A stretch of 64,000 nt of DNA, taken from assembly GCF_000739085.1 (NCBI RefSeq), contig NZ_CP009110.1:4216001-4280000 (forward strand), given 5' to 3'. The stretch is from Amycolatopsis methanolica 239 (GTDB lineage: Bacteria > Actinomycetota > Actinomycetes > Mycobacteriales > Pseudonocardiaceae). Positions 37,943-45,812 of this stretch are shown here, one piece after another. The position numbers and the translations under genes are program-made. The notes beneath the pieces were generated by a model. That model saw nothing but the letters and a program-made list of their open reading frames with translations, made no database searches and was not told the origin of the DNA. The first letter of the stretch is position 1, and every line of letters begins with the position of its first letter.

Positions 37943-38407
37943 CTACCTGGGTGTCCAGTCTCGCTCGACTTCACGCTCGTAGGTGCGCAGCGTGTCGATG
38001 ACCAGGCGCCGCTGCTCGGGGGTGAGCGGGTCCAGGGCGGTGCGCCAGGCGCGGGCGCCGGCGGCGAGCCAGCCCTCGACCTCGGCGCGGTAGGTACCGG
38101 CGATGCTGACGATCGTGCGGCGGCGGTCGCTCTCGTCCTCGGTTCGGTCGAGGATCCCGCGGCGGCTGAGGTCGCCGACCATCAGGCTGACGGTGGTGGG
38201 CGCGACCTCCAGCCGCGCGGCCAGCTCGTTGACCGTCATCGGCCCGTCGAACAGCAGGTAGGACAGCAGCGACAGGTGCCGCGGGGCGAGGTTGAAGTCG
38301 CGCAGCCGCTCCGGCACCGGCAGCTTCTTGGCGCGGCCGACCAGGCGCGGCACGAGCAGCAGCATGGTGCGGACGGCCTCGTCGGCGGTCGGTGCGTCGC
38401 TCGCCAT
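37943..38407 (-). CDS. MarR-family regulator, leading the SMC-like operon
   Basis: A 154-residue regulator with the MarR winged helix: LAPRHLSLLSYLLFDGPMTV, then NELAARLEVAPTTVSLMVGD and the wing DESDRRRTIVSIA. The ATG at 38407 is used because it precedes the family N-terminus and faces the divergent PPOX gene at 38441, with only 33 bases between. Its stop lies 11 bases before the MukF-like gene on the same strand. It may therefore control both the SMC-like complex and the flavin or F420-dependent enzyme opposite. Confidence 0.87.
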   Translation of the reverse strand: MASDAPTADEAVRTMLLLVPRLVGRAKKLPVPERLRDFNLAPRHLSLLSYLLFDGPMTVNELAARLEVAPTTVSLMVGDLSRRGILDRTEDESDRRRTIVSIAGTYRAEVEGWLAAGARAWRTALDPLTPEQRRLVIDTLRTYEREVERDWTPR

Positions 38408-38440
38408 GCCCTCATGATCCCACGTCGCTATGGTCGCCCC

Positions 38441-38878
38441 ATGCACGCACTGAGCAGGGACGAGTGGCTGGAGTTCGCTTCCGCGGGCACGCGCACCGGG
38501 AAGCTGGGCGTCACGCGCGCCGACGGCAGCCCGCACGTGACGCCCATCTGGTTCGTCGTCAACCCGGGCGACGCTGCCGACGAGCTGATCTTCAACACCG
38601 GCGCGGAGTCGGTGAAGGGGCGGGCGCTGCGGCGGGACCCGCGGTTGTCGCTGTGCGTGGACGACCAGGAGCCGCCGTTCGCGTTCGTCCAGTTCACCGC
38701 CGAGGCGACGCTGCACGAGGACCTGGACGTGATGCTGCTTTGGTCGACCCGCATCGGCGCGCGCTACATGGGCGAGGACCGGGCGGACGAGTTCGGCAAG
38801 CGCAACGCCGTGCCCGGCGAGCTGCTGGTCCGGGCGCGCATCACCAAGGTGATCGCGTACGGCGGTCTCGCCGACTGA
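38441..38878 (+). CDS. PPOX-class (pyridoxamine oxidase-fold) F420/FMN-dependent enzyme
   Basis: A 145-residue split-barrel protein: TRTGKLGVTRADGSPHVTPI followed by WFVV near residue 20, then KGRALRRDPRLSLCVDDQEP and PFAFVQFTAEATL. These proteins bind F420 or FMN and reduce or oxidise diverse substrates; Actinobacteria have many copies. The specific substrate cannot be told. Divergent from the MarR gene over a 33-base gap, which must hold both promoters. Confidence 0.85.
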   Translation: MHALSRDEWLEFASAGTRTGKLGVTRADGSPHVTPIWFVVNPGDAADELIFNTGAESVKGRALRRDPRLSLCVDDQEPPFAFVQFTAEATLHEDLDVMLLWSTRIGARYMGEDRADEFGKRNAVPGELLVRARITKVIAYGGLAD

Positions 38879-38921
38879 TTTCCGCCAGCCCACGGCGAGC
38901 CGGGCGCGCAGACTGGGCGGG

Positions 38922-39623
38922 GTGATCTCGGACGTCGCGGGCTTCGACTGGCCCGCTCTCACGGCAGAACTGAACGACACCGGCTGCGCCCTCACCCCGC
39001 CCATCTTCAGCGAGCGGGAGTGCCGGGAGCTGGCGGCGCTGTACGACGACGTGGGCCGCTTCCGGTCCACAATCGACATGGCGCGGTTCCGGTTCGGCTC
39101 CGGCCAGTACCGCTACTTCGCCTACCCACTGCCGGATCCGGTCGCCCGCCTGCGCGCGGCGTTCTACCCGCACCTGCTGCCGGTCGCGCGGGACTGGGCG
39201 GCGAAGCTGGGCTGGGACGCGCCGTGGCCGGACGACCTGGAGACCTGGCTGGACCGGTGTCACCGGGCGGGCCAGATCCGGCCGACGCCGATTCTGCTGC
39301 GCTACGGCGCCGGTGACTGGAACGCACTGCACCGCGACCTCTACGGCGAGCTGGTGTTCCCGCTGCAGGTGGTGATCGGGCTCGACGTGCCGGGCGCCGA
39401 CCACACCGGCGGCGAGTTCCTGCTGGTCGAGCAGCGGCCGCGCGCGCAGTCGCGCGGCACGGTGACCCAGCTGCCGCAGGGCCGCGGGCTGATCTTCACC
39501 ACGCGGGACCGGCCGGTGCGCTCCTCCCGCGGCTGGTCGGCGGCACCGGTGCGGCACGGCGTGAGCACCGTCCGCACCGGCATCCGCCACACCCTGGGCC
39601 TGGTCTTTCACGACGCCACCTGA
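38922..39623 (+). CDS. 2OG-Fe(II) oxygenase-like protein
   Basis: A 233-residue protein with a GTG start. The double-stranded beta-helix core has the iron ligands HxD in NALHRDLYGELVFPLQVVIG and a distal histidine with arginine in VRHGVSTVRTGIRHTLGLVF, the arrangement of prolyl hydroxylase-type 2-oxoglutarate dioxygenases. The substrate is unknown; a role in hydroxylating proteins or a DNA/RNA base is possible but not shown. It follows the PPOX gene on the same strand by 43 bases. Confidence 0.75.
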   Translation: MISDVAGFDWPALTAELNDTGCALTPPIFSERECRELAALYDDVGRFRSTIDMARFRFGSGQYRYFAYPLPDPVARLRAAFYPHLLPVARDWAAKLGWDAPWPDDLETWLDRCHRAGQIRPTPILLRYGAGDWNALHRDLYGELVFPLQVVIGLDVPGADHTGGEFLLVEQRPRAQSRGTVTQLPQGRGLIFTTRDRPVRSSRGWSAAPVRHGVSTVRTGIRHTLGLVFHDAT

Positions 39624-39678
39624 CCGCAGAACTCGCGAGCCTGAGCGTGGGACTCGCGAGCGCCGCGCGAGTCCCACG
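39624..39678. repeat. Two 21-bp-family repeat units plus an inverted copy (hairpin)
   Basis: Units start at 39624 and 39645 and share the GG(G)ACTCGCGAG core with the 31026 array. The second unit pairs with an inverted copy: CGTGGGACTCGCG at 39646-39658 with 39666-39678, a perfect 13-bp stem with a 7-base loop. It sits between the convergent 2OG oxygenase and gpgS genes and could act as a terminator for both. Confidence 0.82.
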
Positions 39679-39705
39679 TTCCCGGGCGCTAGTTCGGCGT
39701 TCGCG

Positions 39706-40734
39706 TCAGGCGATCTCCCGCAGTCCGGTGCCGTCCGCGGCGCGCAGCGTCGCCAGCGGCGGGCGCTGCTCGCACGCCAGGTCGGTGACCACCAGCTCGC
39801 GGTCCACACCATGCCCGGACTCGCCGCGGCGGAACTGGGCGAGCATCGTCGCGGGCGGTTCGGCCGACACCAGGCGACCGTAGCGCTCCAGGCGGTCGAA
39901 CACGGTCAGCATGATCTGGCCGGACATCCGGCCCAGCGCCTGCGTGTTCTGGTGCCGGTGGGTGCGTTTGCCGAGGTCGACCTGCGCGAGCGCGTCCAGC
40001 CCGTAGGACTCCAGGATGTCGATCAGGTGCCCGACCTCGACGCCGTAGTTCGCCACGAACGGCACCCGCTCCAGCACCTCGCGCCGCCCGGCGTACTCGC
40101 CGGCCAGCGGCTGCACGAACCCGGCCAGCTCGGGCCAGTAGAGGTTGAGCAGCGGGCGCGCCACCAGCTCGGTGACGCGGCCCCCGCCATCGGCGTCAGT
40201 GCTCACCGCGCCGACCAGCGGCCGGTGGTAGAAGCCCTTGACGTAGGCGATGGAGTCGTCGGTGAGCAGCGGGCCGAGCAGGCCGGTGACGTAGTCGCTG
40301 GTGAAGTCGTACAGATCGCCGTCGACGAACACGACGATGTCCCCGGTGGACGCCGCCAGCCCCTTCCACAGCGCCTCCCCCTTGCCCTGCAGCCCGGGCA
40401 GGGCGGACAGGACCGAGTCCTGCGCCACCACCGTCGCGCCCGCTTCCGCGGCCACCCGCGCGGTCGCGTCCTGCGAACGCGAGTCGACGACCATGACCTC
40501 GTCGACCAGCTGGTGGCGCTCGACGACGTCGCGGCGGATCGTGCGCACGATGTCGCCGACCGTCGCCTCCTCGTCCCTGGCCGGGATCACCACGCTGACC
40601 GTCGTGTCCCCCTTGGCGGCGACCAGATCCGCCACCGGCCAGTCGCCCGCCTGGCTGCTGCGCCGGGGCAGCCAGGAGCCGACGTCGGCGGACACCTGCG
40701 GCGCCGCCACCTTCCTCGCCCTGAAGCCTCGCAT
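39706..40734 (-). CDS. gpgS: Glucosyl-3-phosphoglycerate synthase
   Basis: A 342-residue GT-A glycosyltransferase that transfers glucose from a sugar nucleotide to 3-phosphoglycerate, the first step towards glucosylglycerate and, in mycobacteria, methylglucose lipopolysaccharides. Visible are VSVVIPARDEEATVGDIVRT, VDSRSQDATARVA, and the metal-binding VDGDLYDF, then the acceptor-site NYGVEVGHLIDI and RTHRHQNTQALGRMSGQI. Two ATGs lie at 40740 and 40734; GGGAAGGGG has proper spacing only to the second. Confidence 0.92.
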   Translation of the reverse strand: MRGFRARKVAAPQVSADVGSWLPRRSSQAGDWPVADLVAAKGDTTVSVVIPARDEEATVGDIVRTIRRDVVERHQLVDEVMVVDSRSQDATARVAAEAGATVVAQDSVLSALPGLQGKGEALWKGLAASTGDIVVFVDGDLYDFTSDYVTGLLGPLLTDDSIAYVKGFYHRPLVGAVSTDADGGGRVTELVARPLLNLYWPELAGFVQPLAGEYAGRREVLERVPFVANYGVEVGHLIDILESYGLDALAQVDLGKRTHRHQNTQALGRMSGQIMLTVFDRLERYGRLVSAEPPATMLAQFRRGESGHGVDRELVVTDLACEQRPPLATLRAADGTGLREIA

Positions 40735-40886
40735 GCGCATCCCCTTCCCCGAACCGGACATCGGCGTGATCGATGCTTCGGCAGACGGGTTTCGCCGACC
40801 GCTCCGGGATGAAACCGGCAGGTTACGAGTTCCTACCCGGCAACGGGCGGTCGTAACACACCTTGCACATCTGTCGCGTTTGAACT

Positions 40887-41419
40887 TCAGCGCAGCAGCG
40901 GGCAGGACCGGCCGTGTGCCGGGGTTGCCGCCTCGGGCCGTGTGGTGACGACGGGGTAGCCGTCGACCTGAGTGATGCCGGGCGTCCCGATCAGCCGCAC
41001 GAGCAGGTTGGCCGCCCGCGCGCCGGTCTGGGCGTGCACCGCGGTCACCGTGCACACGATCTGCTCCTTCGCCGGTTCGGGCAGGGTTTCCAGCGGCGCG
41101 GTGAGGTTCACCGTCACGACCCCCTGCTCCAGCGCCCCGACCGAGACGCCGAGTGCGCCGGTGGGGAGCATGGTCGCGTAGCCGGCGGCGGCCTCCTGCG
41201 TGTTCGGCCCGGCCAGGAGCAGGGTGACCGCGTCGGGCACCGTGCCGAGGTGACCGGTCTGCCGGACGACGGGCGCGAGCTTGCCCGCCTTGAGGAAGAA
41301 CAGGATCGGCCCGGGCGCGGCCCCGACCGGCGGGTCGCCCGCGGGCACCGGATCGGTCGGGCGCACCCGCAGCCGGCGAGCACCAGCACGAGTAGCAGCC
41401 AGGTCCAGCGCACGGTCAC
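40887..41419 (-). pseudogene. GerMN-type lipoprotein, frameshifted
   Basis: The start GTG overlaps the kinase stop. The signal peptide VTVRWTWLLLVLVLAGCG with the lipobox LAGC is in one frame; the rest (ILFFLKAGKLAPVVRQTGHL and GALEQGVVTVNLTAPLETLP) is in another. Restoring one G in the run at 41366-41368 joins them to a 177-residue lipoprotein with a GerMN-like domain. Third gene of the response regulator-kinase-lipoprotein operon, as seen in actinobacterial two-component loci that sense the envelope. Confidence 0.75.
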
Positions 41420-42755
41420 CACCGCCCCGGCAGCCGCAGCACGCACCGGGCGCCGCCGGCCGGGGTGTTGCCGGCCTCGATCGTGCCGCCGTGGAGCCCG
41501 GCGTTCTTCTCCGCGATGGACAAACCCGAGTCCACCCCCTCCGACCGCGATCGCGCGGTATCGGCCTTGTAGAACCGGGCGAACACGTGCGGGAGCACGT
41601 CGTCGGGCAGGCCCGGCCCGTGGTCGGTGGCCTCGGCGACGGCGTCCGCGCCCGACGCGGACAGCCGCACCCGCACCAGCGGCGCGCCGTGCCGCAGGGC
41701 ATTGCCGATCAGGTTCGCCACGATCACGTCGAAGCGCCGCGCGTCCACCGCGGCGATGATCCCGGGCGGCAGATCCGCCTCGACGCGCTCGGTCCACTGC
41801 CTGGTGCGCAGGGTCGCGGCGATCAGCTCGCCGAGGTCGGCCTCGCGCCGGTCCATGCGGGCGCGGCCGTTGTCGAAGCGGGAGATCTCGATGAGGTCGT
41901 CGACCAGCCGGGTCAGTTTGCGGGTTTCCTCGCTGACCAGCCGGGTGGCCGTGGCCGCGTCGCCCTGCAGCCGCGCCGCCTCCTCGTCGAGCACTTCGGT
42001 CACCGCGGTCATCGCGGCGAGCGGGGTGCGCAGCTCGTGCGACACACGTCGGCGACGAACCGGCGCGCGTCGGCCTCCATGCGGCGCAGCTCCCCCACCG
42101 ATTTCTCCAGGCTGGCGGCGGATTCGTTGAACGTGCGCGCCAGTTCGGCCAGTTCGTCCCCGCCGCGCTCGGGCAGGCGGGTGGACAGCCGGCCGTGGGC
42201 GAGCTGGCGGGCGCCGTCCCGCAGGCGCCGCACCGGTCGCAGGACCGCGCCCGCGGCCAGCCACGCCAGGACGACCGCCAGCGGCACCGCGACGGCCGCG
42301 GTGCGCCAGCCGTTGAGCGCGAACTCGCTGATCTGCTGCTTTTCGGCGGTCAGGACGGGCATGCCGACCACGAGGGCCGGGATGCCGGAGTAGTCGACCC
42401 GCTGGAACACCAGGCGTTGCTCGGCGCGGACCCGGTCCGCCAGCTCGGCCGGGACGTAGTCCGCGGGCCCGGCGCTCAACTTGCCGTACCGGGCGACCGC
42501 GACCCCCGGCAGCGACCGCGCGAGGTCGGTGAGGGTGTCCTGGTCCGGCGGCATGGTGATGGCAGGGGCGGCGGCGTCCACGGCGTCGCGTAGCCGGGTC
42601 ATCACCTGGTCCTGGGTCGCGGCGAGCACGGTGCGCCGCGCGGTGACGTAGTTGACGCCGGTCGCGCCGACGGTCGCCAGCACCGCGACGAGGCTGATGA
42701 TCAGCGCCAGCCGCGCCCGGATTCCTCGCAGCCGCGCCAGGATTCGTCTGATCAC
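41416..42755 (-). pseudogene. Membrane sensor histidine kinase, frameshifted in the H box
   Basis: The first half is a membrane sensor (LALIISLVAVLATVGATGVN helix, an extracytoplasmic domain, a second helix AAVAVPLAVVLAWLAAGAVL, then HAMP with RRLRDGARQLAHGRLSTRLP). The kinase core is in another frame: SHELRTPLAAMTAV with the phospho-His, the N box NLIGNALRHGAPLV and the C-terminal HGGTIEAGNTPAGG. The join is at 42042-42047, where two extra bases (GT) interrupt DVSHELRTP. Removing them gives 445 residues and keeps both GTGA overlaps. The G box reads GVDSGLSIA, which is unusual (normally GxGLGLxI). Confidence 0.78.
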
Positions 42756-43425
42756 AGTGGACCGAACCGGTAGCCGAAGCCGCGGACGGTGCGGACGTAC
42801 ACCGGCGCCGCGGGCTGGTCCTCCAGTTTCGCCCGCAACCGCTCCACACACGCGTCGACGAGCCGCGAGTCGCCGAGGTAGTCGTGTTCCCACACCAGTT
42901 CCAGCAGTTGCTGGCGGCTGAGAACGCGGCCGGGCACGCGGGACCGTTCGAGCAGCAGCCGCAGTTCGGTGGGGGTGAGGCGGACCGGTTCGCCGTTCTT
43001 GGTGACCTCGCAGGCGGCGCGGTCGATGGTGAGGGCGCCGTGTTGCTCGCGGGACTGACCTGCCGCGCCGCCGCGGCGGAGGACCGCTTTGATGCGGGCG
43101 TCGAGGACGCGGGGTTGCACGGGTTTGACCATGTAGTCGTCGGCGCCGGCTTCGAGCCCGCCGACCACGTCGATGTCGTCGCCGCGGGCGGTGAGCATGA
43201 TGATCGGGACCGGGCCGGTGGCGCGGATGCGGCGGCACACCTCGAACCCGTCGATGCCGGGCAGCATCAGGTCGAGCAGCACGAAGTCCGGGCGGCGGGC
43301 GTTGAGCAGCCGCAGGCCGGCTTCCCGTCGGCTGCCGGTTCGACGTCGTGGCCGTGCCGGCGCAGGCCCAGGCACAGTCCTTCCCGGACAGCCGGGTCGT
43401 CCTCGATCAACAGCAGAGTCGGCAC
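42752..43425 (-). pseudogene. OmpR-type response regulator, frameshifted
   Basis: Starting at the GTG at 43425 the frame reads VPTLLLIEDDPAVREGLCLG, the acidic pocket of a receiver; after the run at 43324-43326 the frame changes to EAGLRLLNARRPDFVLLDLM with the phosphoacceptor Asp, followed by the conserved Lys in ADDYMVKP and an OmpR/PhoB winged-helix DNA-binding domain (LTPTELRLLLERSRVPGRVL, VRTVRGFGYRFG). One G added restores 224 residues. Its stop overlaps the kinase start (GTGA). Divergent from the serine hydrolase gene. Confidence 0.78.
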
Positions 43426-43527
43426 CCGGCCGATTATGGCGGCGTTTCACCAACTCCCGCGACTCTATAGCAAAACCATGACACGACGACAACGGGACGG
43501 GGACATCCGCGGCCGAACCTGATCACC

Positions 43528-44319
43528 ATGTCCGTGCAGACCGGGCCACTCCGCCGTGGCCCGATCGTCGTCCTCGTCGTCGCCGTCGTCGTGATCGCGC
43601 TGGCCCTCGGCGCCGCGCTCGCCCTCCGCGGCGGCGCTTCCGAGCCGGTGCCGGCCGACTCCTCGGCGAGGAGCGTCCTCGTCTACGACCGCAAGCAGAA
43701 CCGCACCGTGCGCCAGGAGGGCGCCGAAACGCGGTACCGGTCGGCGTCGCTGGTGAAGCTGCTGATCGCCGTCGACCTGGTGCAGCGCGGGCACGTGACG
43801 CCCGACCGGCCGAGCCCTCGAGTGACGAGAATGCTGTCGTACAGCGACGATACGATCGCCAACCAGCTGTGGGAGTCCGGCGGCGGCCCCGACATCGTCC
43901 GCCGCACGGCGACCTCGCTCGGTCTGACGGCCACCGAGCCCCCCGCGGACCCGGGCCGCTGGGGCGACACACTCCTGTCGGCCGAAGACGTGGTCAAGAT
44001 CTACCGGGCGGTGCTGGCGATGCCGTCCCGCGAGCGGCAACTGATACTCGACCCACTGCGGAACGCGCACCAGGTGGCAGCCGACGGCGTCGACCAGTAC
44101 TTCGGCATCCCGGACGCGCTACCGGGCAGGCCGTGGGCGATCAAACAGGGGTGGGCAGCAGGCCGCGGCGGGGTGGACGCGCACACCAGCGGAGTGGTCG
44201 GAACTGAGGACCGATACGTCGTGGTCGTGCTGAGCCACCGGCCGGGCGGAACAGCACTGGAGACCGCAATGCGAGAGGTCACCGAAACAACAACGACAAT
44301 CGAAGACCTGTTGAGGTGA
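43528..44319 (+). CDS. Membrane-anchored serine hydrolase of the penicillin-binding/class A type
   Basis: A 263-residue protein with one N-terminal membrane anchor (about residues 13-34) and an extracytoplasmic penicillin-recognising fold. SxxK is S74-L-V-K77 in RSASLVKLLIAVDLV, the SxN-like motif is SDD (106-108) in LSYSDDTIAN, and the KTG-type motif is K206-Q-G. The general-base Glu166 of true class A beta-lactamases is not evident, so a D-alanine carboxypeptidase or a non-hydrolysing relative is as likely. It is divergent from the two-component operon, whose regulator could control it. Confidence 0.8.
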   Translation: MSVQTGPLRRGPIVVLVVAVVVIALALGAALALRGGASEPVPADSSARSVLVYDRKQNRTVRQEGAETRYRSASLVKLLIAVDLVQRGHVTPDRPSPRVTRMLSYSDDTIANQLWESGGGPDIVRRTATSLGLTATEPPADPGRWGDTLLSAEDVVKIYRAVLAMPSRERQLILDPLRNAHQVAADGVDQYFGIPDALPGRPWAIKQGWAAGRGGVDAHTSGVVGTEDRYVVVVLSHRPGGTALETAMREVTETTTTIEDLLR

Positions 44320-44393
44320 CCGCAAGCCGGCAACGACACAGAACCGACTACCCCAACCAGACCTCCCCCGCCCCCGATCCACAGCCGATCTTT

Positions 44394-44453
44394 AGTCGCC
44401 AACCAGGCGTGTCAAGGCACGCATTCCCGCCTTGACAAGCCTGGTCGGCGACT
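44394..44453. repeat. Long inverted repeat, 25-bp arms
   Basis: The left arm 44394-44418 (starting AGTCGCC) pairs with 44429-44453 (ending GGCGACT) at 23 of 25 positions, closing a 10-base loop. Flanking TTT/GAA adds up to three further pairs. This could be a bidirectional terminator, or the tip of a small repetitive element. Confidence 0.85.
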
Positions 44454-44503
44454 GAAACACAATCAGGCATCGGGGGTGGGGGTGGTCGAAAGGTGACCGT
44501 TCG

Positions 44504-44539
44504 AGCGCCGTGAGGCGCTGTTTCCGCGCGAAGGCGCGG
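44504..44539. terminator. Two adjacent small hairpins, terminator-like
   Basis: AGCGCC-GTGA-GGCGCT at 44504-44519 and CCGCGC-GAAG-GCGCGG at 44524-44539, both perfect, the second followed by CTTTAAA. They probably stop transcription from either side. Confidence 0.65.
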
Positions 44540-44623
44540 CTTTAAAGATCAAAAGAGTCCTCGCCGGACGGGCAGGCTCCGGGATGACCTAGAGGTGCCT
44601 CGGCTCGCCTTGGCGAGGTGGTC

Positions 44624-44774
44624 GCTGGGTGGTCATCCCGTCGCCTTCCGGTTTGTGCATATCACCTTGAGCCAGGGCCGCGAGGTTGGCATGTCCGGCC
44701 GCCGGAAAGAGCCTGGGTTGCGGCCCTGGCTCAAGGTGATCGTCCAGTGTCACGCGACGGGATGACCACCCAGC
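44624..44774. mobile_element. Nested palindromic element, possible MITE or structured RNA
   Basis: The outer arms 44624-44644 and 44754-44774 (GCTGGGTGGTCATCCC...) pair perfectly over 21 bp. Inside, 44661-44681 and 44720-44740 (ATCACCTTGAGCCAGGG...) pair perfectly over another 21 bp. The 38-base tip has a further TCCGGC/GCCGGA hairpin. No ORF is inside. Arms this exact suggest either recent mobility or selection on RNA or DNA structure. There is no clear target duplication. Confidence 0.6.
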
Positions 44775-44813
44775 TACCTTGGGGTTGGGTCAAAGCGTGG
44801 CGCTGGTGCGCCG

Positions 44814-45803
44814 TTAAACGCTTTCCTCTTCGAGCATCTCCGGGGTTACTGCGCTTTCGGTGTCGGGGATGTTCAGTTCCTTCGCCCGCTTGTCGGCCAT
44901 CGCGAGCAGGCGCCTGATCCGGCCGGCCACCGCGTCCTTCGTCATCGGGGGGTCGGCCAGCTGGCCCAGCTCCTCCAGCGACGCCTGCCGGTTGTCCAGC
45001 CTCAACCGTCCGGCGGCGAGCAGGTGTTCGGGTGCGCTGTCGGCCAGGATGTCCAGCGCTCGCTCCACCCGGGCGGCCGCCGCGACGGCTGCTCGCGCGC
45101 TGCGGCGCAGGTTCGCGTCGTCGAAGTTGGCCAGGCGGTTGGCCGTCGCCCGGACCTCGCGGCGCATCCGGCGCTCTTCCCACTGCAGAACGCTCGCGTG
45201 GGCGCCCAGCCTGGTCAGCAGGGCGCCGATCGCGTCGCCGTCGCGGACCACCACCCGGTCGGCTCCCCGCACCTCCCTCGACTTGGCCTGGATGCCCATC
45301 CGCCGGGCGGCCCCCACCAACGCCAGCGCCGCCTCCGGGCCGGGGCAGGTGACCTCCAGCGAAGACGACCGGCCGGGCTCGGTCAGCGAACCGTGCGCCA
45401 GGAACGCGCCTCGCCACGCGGCCTCGGCGTCGGCGATCCCGCCGGACACCACCGCGGCGGGCAGGCCCCGCACCGGGCGGCCCCGCTGGTCGATCAGGCC
45501 CGTCTGCCGCGCCAGGCTCTCCCCGTCCTGAACCACCCGGACGATGTACCTCGTCGTCTTCCGCAGCCCGCCCGCGGACAGCACGTGCACGTCCGAATGG
45601 TGGCCGTACAGCTCGTGGATCTCCTTGCGCAGGCGCCGAGCGACCGAACCCGTGTCGAGCTCGGCCTCCACCACCACCCGTCCCCCCACGATGTGCAAGC
45701 CACCAGCGAAGCGCAGCATCGACGCGACTTCGGACCGGCGCGGCCCGATCTTCGTGATCTGCAGCCTGCTGAGCTCGTCCTTCACGGCGGCGGTCATCGC
45801 CAT
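44814..45803 (-). CDS. whiA: WhiA, sporulation/cell-division transcription factor
   Basis: A 329-residue protein with a LAGLIDADG-type N-terminal domain ([20 protein letters not shown]) and a C-terminal helix-turn-helix ([20 protein letters not shown] then [20 protein letters not shown]). In Actinobacteria WhiA works with WhiB to switch on division genes; other Gram-positives keep it too. It follows yvcK by 9 bases in the conserved rapZ-yvcK-whiA operon. Confidence 0.97.
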   Translation of the reverse strand: MAMTAAVKDELSRLQITKIGPRRSEVASMLRFAGGLHIVGGRVVVEAELDTGSVARRLRKEIHELYGHHSDVHVLSAGGLRKTTRYIVRVVQDGESLARQTGLIDQRGRPVRGLPAAVVSGGIADAEAAWRGAFLAHGSLTEPGRSSSLEVTCPGPEAALALVGAARRMGIQAKSREVRGADRVVVRDGDAIGALLTRLGAHASVLQWEERRMRREVRATANRLANFDDANLRRSARAAVAAAARVERALDILADSAPEHLLAAGRLRLDNRQASLEELGQLADPPMTKDAVAGRIRRLLAMADKRAKELNIPDTESAVTPEMLEEESV

Positions 45804-45812
45804 GGCCCCTCC

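Larger units (their letters stand above)
44320..44813. other. 494-base convergent intergenic region rich in hairpins
   Basis: No credible gene is present between the serine hydrolase and whiA, which converge. The region contains one long inverted repeat (44394-44453), two GC-rich small hairpins (44504-44519, 44524-44539), and a nested palindrome (44624-44774), all listed separately. Confidence 0.8.

Noticed and set aside
31124-38407. A complete Wadjet (JetABCD) system
   Set aside because: No DUF2220/TOPRIM-type JetD gene is present on either side: one flank is the SnoaL-like pseudogene, the other a MarR regulator and a PPOX enzyme.
44624-44774. tRNA gene in the nested palindrome
   Set aside because: Stems are far too long (21 bp) and there is no T-loop or anticodon arm of tRNA type.
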